A DNA stretch of 47,654 bases from Folioceros fuciformis (taxonomy: Eukaryota; Anthocerotophyta; Anthocerotopsida; Anthocerotales). The DNA lies in NCBI GenBank assembly GCA_049999805.1, contig JBNGIO010006304.1, positions 223,041 through 270,694 on the forward strand. The letters are read 5' to 3'. The position numbers were made by a program, and so were the translations under genes. The number at the start of each line of letters is the position of its first letter. The stretch's first letter is position 1. Shown one piece after another: positions 1-9,915 of this stretch. The notes under the pieces are model-generated. The model was not told the DNA's origin. It saw nothing but the letters and a program-made list of their open reading frames with translations, and made no database searches.

Positions 1-850
1 TGTCTAAGAAGTACGAATCAAGGGGACGAGGGGACAAATCATAACCAATGCTAGCATAACACGTGTGGGTCACAGAAACCAAGTAGAGATTGTGTAGGGG
101 ACCAACAATGAGGGAGGGGGAATGTGGGATAAAGCATGTATGTGACAACTAAGTACAAATGGTATCGAGTTGGATGTGGAGACTTATGGGGGTTGAAGAA
201 TGTTGAGTATTGTATGGTTGAGAAATGAGGACAAAGCATGTATGTGACAACCAAGTACGAATGATACGAAGTTGGATGTGGAGACTTGTGGGGAATAAAA
301 AATGTTGCACAAAGTGTGGTTGAGAAAGCTACGTATGGATGGTACCAAGTACAAGAGTGGAGACTTGCAGGATGAATAAAATGGTTGCGGATCGATGGTA
401 CCAAGTACGATGGTGGAGACTTGTAGGATGCATAAAATGGTTGCGGATCGATGGATGCATAAAATGGTTGCAGAGGATAAACACCTCGGATTCTAATTAC
501 TTTGCTCACAAAGTATGGCTAAGAAAGCTACGTATCAATTGTACCATGATAATGGAGTCTTGCAGGATGTACCAAGTACGATAATGGATGGTACCATGAT
601 AATGGAGTCTTGCAGGATGTACCAAGTACGATAATGGAGTCTTGCAAGATGTACCAAGTACAATAATGGAGACTTGCAGGATGCATGAAATGGTTGCAGA
701 GGATGAATAGCACGGATTCTAGGAGGATGAATAGCACGGATTCTAATATGGTTGCGAGAATCAAGTATTGATCGTACCCAAAGTATGGTTGTACATATAG
801 AAGTGCAAAGCATGAGAGTGTAGAGTGCATAGTTGGGTGCGGAGGATGAC
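1..850. repeat. Degenerate tandem/dispersed repeat block
   Basis: The block is built from diverged copies of short phrases such as ggatgtaccaagtacgat, gagacttgcaggatg and atggttgcgga. The clearest stretch is about 535-670, where a ~50 bp unit (gtaccatgataatggagtct followed by tgcaggatgtaccaagtacg) occurs twice in full and then in part. At 700-745 the phrase aggatgaatagcacggattct is duplicated directly. No reading frame here resembles a known protein. It looks like an old satellite or a repeat-derived remnant. No terminal repeats or transposase are visible, so the class is unknown. Confidence 0.6.
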
Positions 851-1104
851 CCAAGCGGAGAATGTCATGGTTGCGGAAACGAAATGTAATAGTAGAACAA
901 GGAGAAGCACCTATCGATGCAAGAATGCTTGCGTATTAAAGCTTTAAGGAACAAGTGGATGAATAAGTGTTGATGAGACAAGCCCATAAGCGCGAGGTAC
1001 CTGCATCTGACTTGATGGATAGGAGTCTGAAGCATGTACTTCATGCAGAGAGTAGCAGGTAGGAAAGGCATTAAACGCGTCCGATCGTTTTCCCTCTGTG
1101 GTCA

Positions 1105-1172
1105 GGTCAGAGCAGAGCAGAGAAGGGCAGAGCAAGGCGGAGCAGAGCAGAGCAGAGAAGGGCAGAGCAGGA
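1105..1172 (+). repeat. AGAGC/AGAGA purine-rich microsatellite
   Basis: Imperfect repetition of gcagagcagag and gaagggcagag phrases over about 65 bases, almost all purine plus C. This is simple-sequence DNA with no coding support. Confidence 0.7.
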
Positions 1173-1567
1173 GCAGATGCACAGCAGGAGAGTGCAATGG
1201 TTGGTCACCATTGACAGGAGGCGGTGACCGACGGACATCTGGCACGGGGTTAGCCACGTAGTCATGGGCGGGAAAACGAGGATGAGGTGCCATCTCGGGA
1301 CCCAAGCTTGGCCAGCCATACCGAACCGAGGACAGCCAAAGCTGCGGTTGGGTACCGAAGCGATATCTGCAGGGACACAACACGACACTGGACAACACAA
1401 CACAACACGCGCGAGCGGGGTGGCACCTGGACGAACACTCGCCCGTGAGAAAGCAACCCGGAGTCTGACATGGCTGTGGAGGAGGGTAGGTGGGTACAGA
1501 CACGGAGGGTCTCGACTCTCTCATATTCCAGCATCGTTCACCTTGTTATTTACTATTATTCCAATCC

Positions 1568-1623
1568 CGATGCGATGCGATGCGATGCGATGCGGTGCGG
1601 GGCGAGGCGAGGCGAGGCGATGC
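1568..1623 (+). repeat. CGATG / CGAGG pentanucleotide microsatellite
   Basis: About four CGATG-type units grade into GGCGA-type units, giving a period-5 array. A related GGCGA/GGCAA array lies at about 2096-2150, so the same motif has expanded twice within 600 bases. Confidence 0.8.
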
Positions 1624-2095
1624 TGCCGATCTCCCTACAGTCCCGATTTGTCGACACTAGTCCACTGACAGCCAGGGTTAGGTGTCCATGTGGATCCATC
1701 TGGTACCTGTGCTGTGCAGTGACGCCAGATATTTTTCCACCCGTTTCTCTTCCCTCCTCTCCGCACGCACATTCTTGTAGGCCGTAGGGCAACCTAGGGA
1801 AGGAAAGGAAAAGCAAGGAAGGAGGAAGGAAGACACGGAAAGCCTGGGCTGCGGCCAGCAGGAGCAGGAGCAGGAGAAGCAGCAGCAGTCCCGTGTGGAC
1901 TGATGAGCCAAGCCTGTGGCCCAGCCGTTGGCCTAATAAACAGTGGGTGTCCTGCTTCACGACTTCCCCTCAACCATAATCTCCGCCAGTCTGCTCCCCC
2001 TAATGGCGGTGGGTCGGATCCGGTAAGTAGAGAGATAGCCGGGCAGTCGGAAGGCTTGGGCTGGAGCCGAGATCGCTGGCGCCAGGGAAGCCCCA

Positions 2096-2150
2096 AGGCG
2101 AGGCGAGGCAAGGCCAGGCGAGGCGAGGCAAGGCCAGGCGAAGCAAGGCG
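2096..2150 (+). repeat. AGGCG/AGGCA/AGGCC pentanucleotide array
   Basis: Period-5 array with a higher-order repeat: the phrase aggcgaggcaaggcc is repeated almost exactly. It resembles the 1568-1623 array. Confidence 0.8.
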
Positions 2151-2740
2151 GTTCGGCATCCTGGCCGGGGCCCGTCGCCCCCCCGCCCCGCCCTGCCCGG
2201 GCCTTGCCCATATTCCATTTCCCGCGACCACGCAGATTCCTCCAATTTCGCTGTCTCCCTCCTGTGACTGCGTCATCTCCTCCTCCTTCCTTTTTCTGGC
2301 GCCCTCCCTTTGCCCTGCCCGCATGCCCTGTGCTGCGCTGCTCAGGGAAGGTTGTGTGTTTTGAAATTTCCTCCCCGCTGCCGGATTTGCTCCCGCGCTG
2401 CAGGTTGTCTTCCGTCCAGACCGCTTGCTTGCTTCCTGCTCCTGGCGTTCTGCGTACAACGTTGCTCGGCTGCTGCTGCCCTGTTTTCTTTTTTTGTGGT
2501 GTGGGTGTGAGTGCTGGTGCGGTGCGGAAGGGCAGGGGCAAGGTGTGCCTGTGGTGCTGACGGAATCTCTGGCTGCTGGGCGGGCCGGCGGGCTGTGTGT
2601 GTGCAGATTCCGCAGGAGGCTGGACTGGGAATTTGCAGGCTGCGGGAGGGCGGTCCTGGTTGAGCCGTACGCCAATTTGTGGCGCGGGCATTGGCCTGAT
2701 TCTGCTGCTGTGCGGCACTAGAGGCAGCGGCAGCAGCATC

Positions 2741-5700
2741 ATGCAGGGGCTGCATGCCGCCGCCCCGCCTGCGGCAGCGGCGCCGGTCGCTCGATTGTCA
2801 CTGTACAATGCGGGCACAGCTCGCCGGAATGGGTTGCGCACGGACGCCTCCTGCTCCGTGCCCGCAGGCTCGGCCTTCCTCTCTTTGCACTCGGCGGCGG
2901 GGGTGAGGGCCGGCGGTAGGCCTGGGAATTCGAGGACCGCTGCGAAATCCGGGTTTGCACATTCTGGAGTCTTCAGTCGGGAGTCTGTTTTGGGGCTCAC
3001 TGCTGCTCTGAGAAGGCGCCTTCCTGGACGCCGCCAGGTTGGATCAGGGCTTCAAGTCCGTGCGCAGGCCACTGCGGCTGCCGGGGCCAGTGGGGCTGCT
3101 GCTCCCTCGGATGCCATTTTTGGAGTGCCCAGGACTACTCTCAAGAAAGTCATACCTCTTGGTCTTATGTTCTTCTGCATTCTCTTCAATTACACTATCC
3201 TGAGAGATACCAAGGATGTGCTGGTGGTCACAGCCAAGGGAAGCAGTGCTGAGATCATCCCCTTTCTCAAGACCTGGGTGAATCTTCCCATGGCTATTGG
3301 CTTTATGCTCATTTACACCAAGCTCTCTAATGTGCTGTCCAAGGAGGCGCTCTTCTACACGTGCATCCTTCCTTTCATAGGGTTTTTTGGTGCTTTTGCC
3401 TTTGTTTTGTATCCTCTTCGGGATGTGTTGCATCCCACGGCACTGGCAGAGTCGTTGCTTCTATCGTGGGGAGATAGGTTCATGGGACCCCTTGCTATTT
3501 TCCGCATCTGGTCCTTTTGTCTTTTTTATGTCATGGCCGAGCTTTGGGGCAGTGTGGTGGTATCCGTTCTCTTCTGGGGTTTTGCAAATCAGGTATATAT
3601 GAAGCCAAGCTTTTTTCTGTCTCGCACTACCTCAGCATTGCATGCTCTGGCTCCTTGCACCATTGGTTTACGTGCTTGCTGTCCTTTCCTTGATCGACAG
3701 CTATTGCCCGCTTCTCTCGCTTCAATTGTTTTCTCGTGATATGGGTTGTTACAGATCACAACCGTGGACGAAGCTAAACAGTTTTACCCGCTCTTTGGAC
3801 TTGGAGCAAATGTTGCACTCATATTTTCAGGCAAGACTGTGAAGTACTTTTCGAAGCTACGAGGGAAGTTGCCACCCGGTGTCGATGGATGGGAGTATTC
3901 TTTGAAAGGAATGATGTCATTGGTGGTCATTCTGGGCTTCGCAATTTGTGGTATCTATTGGTGGGTTAACAAATTTGTCCTGAATGACCCCAATCTTCCT
4001 AAAGCGGAGAAGAGGAAGAAGGTACGATACTGGTGACATTTGTTGTCTGCCCACCGGTTTGCAATGACGTCCCGATCTTGTCAGCTTTCCTGTGATGCGG
4101 GGAACCAGGGTTTTTGAGACTTGTCTTTATATTATTGTTGTCTGCAGAAGGAAAAGCCAAAGCTGGGTATGGTTGAAAGTGCCAAGTTTCTTCTGAATTC
4201 CACCTACGTGAGGGATCTGGCTACACTTGTCGTGGCTTATGGTATAAGTATCAACCTTGTGGAGGTTACCTGGAAGTCAAAGTTGAAGGCACAGGTATGT
4301 TCTCATTGTGCTCTACTTGGTCCCTAAGATTTGTTAATCATTACATATAACGCTTCTGGTGCATGTCCTCTTGCAGTTCCCCAACCCAAATGAGTACTCT
4401 TCTTTTATGGGAGACTTCTCAACTTACACTGGTGTTGCTACGTTCAGTATGATGCTTTTGAGTCGGGTCATCTTCCGGAAGTTTGGATGGGGTGTGGCAG
4501 CTGCCATTACGCCGACTGTTCTGTTGGTCACTGGGGTGGCATTCTTTGCCCTAGTGCTTTTCAGTGGGCCCTTGACACCAGCACTTGCTAGCCTTGGGCT
4601 TACCCCCTTGTTAGCTGCTGTCTACATCGGAGCTCTGCAGAATATTTTCAGCAAGAGTGCTAAATATAGTCTGTTTGATCCATGCAAAGAAATGGCTTAC
4701 ATTCCTCTAGATGAGGATACGAAGGTAATAGCTCGAAGGCATTCACCCCTGAGCTTGACGTTGAATGTTTTCTCCTTTCCGCTTGTCTGCTGACTAAAAA
4801 GTGTTGACACGCTTGATCAACTTTTTTCTTTGCAGGTGAAAGGAAAGGCTGCAATTGATGTCGTTTGCAATCCCCTTGGCAAGTCCGGTGGTGCACTCAT
4901 TCAGCAATTCTTGATTCTGGGTTTCGGTTCTCTGGCTAATTCCACTCCGTACTTGGGAGCAATTCTTCTTGTTATTGTTCTAGCTTGGCTGTATGCTGCT
5001 CGTTCATTGGACAGACAGTTTACACCTCTTGTTCAAGAAGATCTGAAAGGCAAATTGCTGGAAGGCAAACTATCCGCAATCTCATCTAGGCTACTGGGAA
5101 AGTCCGATTTTCCGAAGAAGGAGGTGAGATGATGACCTTCATGGGGGTGGGTGGTCTGCAGGGTGGGCATCCTTGGCCCCTTTGACTGTCCTCTTTGGTA
5201 ACTTGTTTGTAAGTCTTAAGGTCCCTTGTACGTCTCCAGACAAGAATCGGGTGAGGGTACGGTGGTTTACCTGCCGTGTCTGGTCCTTTCGAGTCCTTGC
5301 GTAGGCCTTGGTTATGTGCAGGCACGTTTGTTTTTTGATAGAGCTGGTAAGTGTTAATTGGGCTTGGTCTTTTCGTGGCATGATGCTGAGTTTGTGGTCG
5401 CTCCTCTAATTCCTGGTTCGTCAGTTCTGCCATACCTGTTTGTCCAGGACTGGTGACAAAACATGTGCTCACTGTGTGCGGGGACCTCTCACAGAGGTTT
5501 TGTCACTAACTAAAACCCTCTGGGTGCAGGTGGCATACCGTTTTGTGAGTGTTCTAAATGAACAAGGTTTCATTGAGGGACGGTATGTTGCTGTCGTAGA
5601 CGGGCAGATAGCTCCTAGACCCGCCCCTACCACTGTTGTGCCGCAAGCTGTCCCGACTGCACCGCCTAAGGTAGAGCAGAGTTTGGGCTCCAGCAACGGA

Positions 5701-5778
5701 GATGGGTCAGTTCGGGAGCAGACGGGACAGGAGGGAGACGCGGACAAGGGACCTGTGATGCAGGCCCCATTGAAGTGA
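2741..5778 (+). CDS. NTT: Plastid ATP/ADP translocase (NTT/AATP type)
   Basis: Predicted exons are 2741-3592, 3755-4021, 4148-4294, 4377-4724, 4836-5123 and 5530-5778, all joined in phase 0, giving ~716 residues. The product would exchange cytosolic ATP for stromal ADP across the plastid inner envelope. Residues 1-~115 are an Ala/Ser/Arg-rich transit peptide. They are followed by the TLC-type carrier core: the N-Y-T-I-L-R-D-T-K-D motif (Lys158), L-K-T-W, A-E-L-W-G-S (Glu267), D-P-C-K-E-M-A-Y-I-P-L-D-E, and about 11-12 hydrophobic segments. These match the hallmarks of Arabidopsis AATP1, where charged residues at such positions are reported as essential. The sixth exon adds ~80 Pro/Gln/Glu-rich residues not typical of the family. 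If the fifth intron (5124-5529) is retained, translation stops at 5132 and gives a more usual ~636 residues. The start is the first ATG leading into a plausible transit peptide. A divergent tandem copy lies downstream. Confidence 0.9.
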
Positions 5779-6582
5779 TTGATGGGACGCGTACAGCTGT
5801 GGAGGATGTTTGCACTCCTGTAGCGTGTCTTAAACAGAAGTTGCCCCCTTTCACCAGCCGCCTGTGTTGCCGGCGCTTGTGGAAGATATGGTTCAAGCAA
5901 GGTGGATACTTTGAACTCACGTCTTTTGTAGGATCACCATGGTGAAATAGCTTCGGGTACTGTGGTAGACATCTGCCAGTTGTACAGGCCAAATTTTTGC
6001 AGCAATAGATCACACCAGTTGGTGCTATTAGGTGATGTGCAGGCTGAAGAAATGGGGGTGCTATGTGCGTGGACTGGACCTGCCGAGAACTTTGTTTTTT
6101 GCTGGTTGCACCCAACCATATACAGATGTGGTGCCAACCTGTACCGCTGCGCCTGTGCCAGATCTCCTCTTTGACGACTTCTCTATGCAGTTGTAGTCCC
6201 ACGTTGCGAGCATCACCAAGCTGAGACATGTAGGCTATTTCCTCTTGTATAATGAATTAGCTAGCTACCCATGCAGTTGCCTGTCCCCTTCGTGCTTTCA
6301 AAATCAATTCGTGTTCTTCGATGGGCCGACAGATTCTCTCCTTGTTTTTGTTTGGCGTTGAGGAGGACCAGTCGTAGCTTTGTCTTGACGCCCCTTCTTA
6401 TTCGCTTCCGACTTGGACCCGTCTCTTGATGGCTGCCTGGGAAACTGTTGTTTCACCTTTCGCTGCTCCCTTTGGCCCATTCGCTTAGTAGAAACGACAG
6501 GCGTTGGACAGTCCCGCATTAACGCAGATGACATGTTGGGTTCGTTTTGCAAACATTTGTGGCCGCAACTGGCTCTGCGAGC
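5779..6582. other. Spacer between the two NTT genes
   Basis: It holds the presumed 3' UTR of the first gene and the promoter/5' UTR of the second. The short frames on either strand are low-complexity or unsupported. No RNA gene or repeat was seen. Confidence 0.5.
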
Positions 6583-8719
6583 ATGGGGGTGACTAATAGG
6601 GCGCGTTCGTCGACACCTGCAAGGTCGGGGAGGGGAGAACGTGATGCTTCTCCCAATAAGCAGGATGAGCCTGCGAAGATCGTCTCCAAGGCTGGGCATG
6701 CTAGCGAAGATGCCCGAGCCAAGAAAAGCGAACTCCGGAAACAAGCGAATACCCTGCTCAAGGGCATCTGGCTGGCATTGATGTTTTTCTGCTTCGGGTT
6801 GGTCAAGGACTTGGCAGCGAGTGCACGTCCAATGCTAATCGCCGATGGGGACGAACACAGCATGGCGAATCTGAAGACATGGGTGACTTTGCCAGTGATT
6901 GTTGCGTCCTTGATCTTTTACTTGACACTCTCCACTTTCGTATCCAAGAAGGCCCTTTTCTACAGCTGCATCGTCATCTTCCTGGGTTTATTTATTGCTT
7001 CTGAACTTGTTTCTTTCCCGCGACAAGGAAGGTCTACAAGTTGGGCTGAGCCACCGATCTTCCTTCAAAATATAGGCGTTCAACTGGTTGGACGGCCTCT
7101 CGAGTCTGTCCATATCTGGGCCACTTATCACCATGTCGTGGTTGATCTATGGGGCAGCGCAGTGGTGCCTATCTTCTTCTGGGGCTTGGCTAATAAGGTA
7201 ACCGGTTTAGACCATCTGCACCATCTGCAATCTGTTGGCAGCATGTGGTGTGATTGAGAGCTGCTTCCAACATTGCTCTCTCATGCTGTGACTTATGCTG
7301 AAGCATTAATCTTTGGTTCTGTGCTGTTTGACAAGCTTGGGATGTCGAATAGTACGGACTTAAAACAGTTGGTAGTTTCTTTGACATGGTAGGACATCCA
7401 AGGATGCATGTCCCCGGATGTGAGGGTGGCAGACGTTGCATCGCTGTGCATGCTTGACTATTTGCAATTGGCTGCGTCCTCTCGGCACAGGCTGTTAGCA
7501 CGGACGAGGCCAAACTGATATATCCATGGTTAGGACATGTTTCGCATGGCGCCCACATCTTCTCAGGCCGGCTTGAGAAATACTTGGCGCAACTCCACCA
7601 ATCTGAAGGTCATGCGTGGGTATCTCCAGTGAGAGCACGTACGTATGCGATCGTTCTCCTGGGCATTGCGATCTGTGGGATTTATGGGCTTCTCATGGGC
7701 TCCGCGCTGGTGGATCACTGCCATCACAAGGCAGAAATGACGCACCAGGTTCGCCACCGTACAAAGCAACTGGAGGTTTTCAGTCCTTGCCTTTTTTCTG
7801 CTGTGTGCAGTGAACCTGTTGGAAAATGCTGAAATTACATTCCAGCCTGTTCTTCTGTTGTGCTTATAAGGAGGATATAAAACAAAAGCAGCTGTACTTT
7901 CGAGACTTCTCCATCGTAGTGCTGGCGAATGTGGTCGTGTACAGCGTCGTGGAGCAAGGGTGGCAGTCCAAGGAGGTGAGTCTGTGCGGGCCAATGTAGA
8001 ACAAGAGTTAATGGTCAGACGAAAGTCATGACTAGTGGTGAAAGTAAGCTACAAATCATGCTTTTCAGCTTCAAGAGTCGGAGAAGCTGCTGGTATCCAA
8101 AGCCACCGGAGGAGCAGCAAAATTTGGCACGGCCCTGTTCGGCGTCTTCGTGTTGCGACATTCCGGCTGGGGAGTGGCGTCCGCCATCACCCCGACCCTG
8201 CTGCTGGGATGGCTCCTTGCAGTCCTGACATGGGGAGGGGCTTCACCACACGTGTACGCTTTGGGGCACATCATCTGCACCAACGCGCTCTACACCTTGG
8301 CCTACCCGTGCAAACAAATGGCTTACTTGCCACTGGATGAGCATTCCAAGGCAAGGCACAGTAGTGCGGCAGTCTTCGCTGTGCGGCATCCCTGCTGCCG
8401 GCCTGAAAATGTTGTCCTCACTGTGTGCGCATGCATCCCGCAGGCAAGGTTCAAGGCCATGGTGGACGTGGTGGGGAGCAAATACGGTGGAGTCTTGGTG
8501 CACCAACTGTTGCTACGGAAGTTCGGTCCCCAGCTGGCTGGATCATCTCCGTATGTGGAGGTCATCCTTGTTGTCAGTGCGTTGGCTTGGCTCATATCTG
8601 CAGCGTCGCTCAATAGGCGGATGCACCATACCACACCTCCCTCTTCAAATTCCCCATCCTCAGGCTCAGCCTCGGCCTCAGCTTCTCTTCATCCCGACGT
8701 CAAAAAGAAATCGGAGTAA
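6583..8719 (+). CDS. Divergent plastid-type ATP/ADP translocase paralogue (tandem copy)
   Basis: Predicted exons are 6583-7197, 7491-7748, 7871-7975, 8069-8350 and 8444-8719, giving ~511 residues. The four introns fall at the same alignment positions, in phase 0, as the first four of the upstream gene, so this is a tandem genomic duplicate. Conserved blocks are M-F-F-C, L-K-T-W-V-T-L-P, D-L-W-G-S, F-S-G-R-L-E-K-Y, G-W-G-V-A-S-A-I-T-P and Y-P-C-K-Q-M-A-Y-L-P-L-D-E. Differences from the family are marked. The N-Y-T-I-L-R-D-T-K-D motif is replaced, the Glu before L-W-G-S is Asp188, the central region is ~45 residues shorter, and the N-terminus is short, basic and Ser-rich. The last intron (8351-8443) starts with GC rather than GT and is a multiple of three. 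The open frame suggests a maintained gene, but substrate and activity are uncertain. The exon 2 donor (cag/gttcgc) and the exon 3 acceptor are weak. Confidence 0.75.
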
Positions 8720-9771
8720 AGATGGTTACTGTTTCCTGATTCTCCCAACTGCGTACACATCCGTTAATACGCATCGTACAGAGGTGAGACAGCCATGTCT
8801 AGAGCCTAAGGGGGGGGTGGGTGTCAGCCCATCCTTGGCCCGGAACAGGCAAGTGGATACCGTATCAAGCGTGAGCATGTGTGTGCAACAATCTGTCAGG
8901 TCTTCACGTGAAAAGATGCACTCATCGCTCACCCAGGGCCTCAAAGGGGCAGTGATCGCTTCGCCGACACCGAGGAGGGTGCACGGAGCGAGGGGTTGGC
9001 AGCGCGGAGGCCACACACTGCAAGTTGATAGACATATCTATCCCAGTATCTGCGTATCTCCACCGTTCCTGAGAACAGGAGCAACAACCGGAGATACAAA
9101 TTCATATTTCCTGTACCGCTTCAAGTCCCCGTCCAGGGGCCCAATTCCAAGGTGGAGGAAATGTTGTGAAGACGGTGGTGGGTATTCGGATCAGCTGACG
9201 CATAGTTGCCCTTTCCCCGGTGGTTGCCAGCCTGAGCCCACTACCGTCTGCCGGCAGATACCGTTACGGTTGAACAGACATTATGCAAGAACTGGAAGCA
9301 GCACAAACCGAAGCAGTTGGCCCTCGGACAGGTAGGTGTGGTAGGGTATTGGTCATGGATACCGCCATGAGGGCCCGGCACATGGAGGCAGGAGTCGCGT
9401 TGGTGTTGGAACTCAGCGCCCCGCACCCGGCACCCGGCACCCTGAACCGGGCCATGGTGGGCACCGGGTGCTGGTACAAGAAGGAACATATGTACAAGCA
9501 AACAGTGTTTGTGGCCACTGTTGGCGTACATTCTATCTACCTGTGATGCGAGCAACGCAAGCTGCAAGACTACGGGCGGACGGTGGATTGCACTTTCTAT
9601 TTGGAGCTGGCTGCGCATTGACGACGTCATGTATGGGTGTAAGTTGGCGTGTTCACACTCTCGCAAGGCAGCGCCATGGGCCATGGCCGTGCAGTGGAGT
9701 GGCGATGTGGTGTCGTGTAATGCAGAAGGAGCCGGTCGGAGGCGGGACGTCTCCTCTCGTGCAGCAGGAGG

Positions 9772-9915
9772 GAGGGTGGAGGTCGGAGGATGAAGAGGAG
9801 GGCGGGCGATCAGGAAAAGGGAAAAGGGAAAAGGGCAAAAGGAAAGAGGGACAACGAAAAACCCATCCTTGCCTTGCCTAGCCTTTCCTTTCCTTTCCCG
9901 TCCCTTCCCTTTCCG
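9772..9915. repeat. Polypurine tract followed by polypyrimidine tract
   Basis: 9772-9860 is almost entirely A/G, with repeated GGGAAAA units. 9861-9915 is almost entirely C/T, with repeated TTTCC and CCTTG units. The two halves are partly complementary, so the stretch could fold as an imperfect long hairpin or adopt triplex-type structures. Confidence 0.7.

Larger units (their letters stand above)
851..2740. other. Non-coding GC-rich region upstream of the first NTT gene
   Basis: No protein family is recognisable on either strand. The long open frames here, for example the minus-strand frame spanning 1957-3000, are low-complexity Ala/Pro/Arg/Ser by-products of high GC content. The stretch contains purine-rich microsatellites (listed separately). 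Its last few hundred bases are presumably the promoter and 5' UTR of the translocase gene that begins at 2741. Confidence 0.5.

Noticed and set aside
1957-3000. 347-codon minus-strand open frame overlapping the NTT transit-peptide region
   Set aside because: Low-complexity Ala/Pro/Arg/Ser composition, antisense to a supported exon, no family resemblance; a product of GC-rich sequence.
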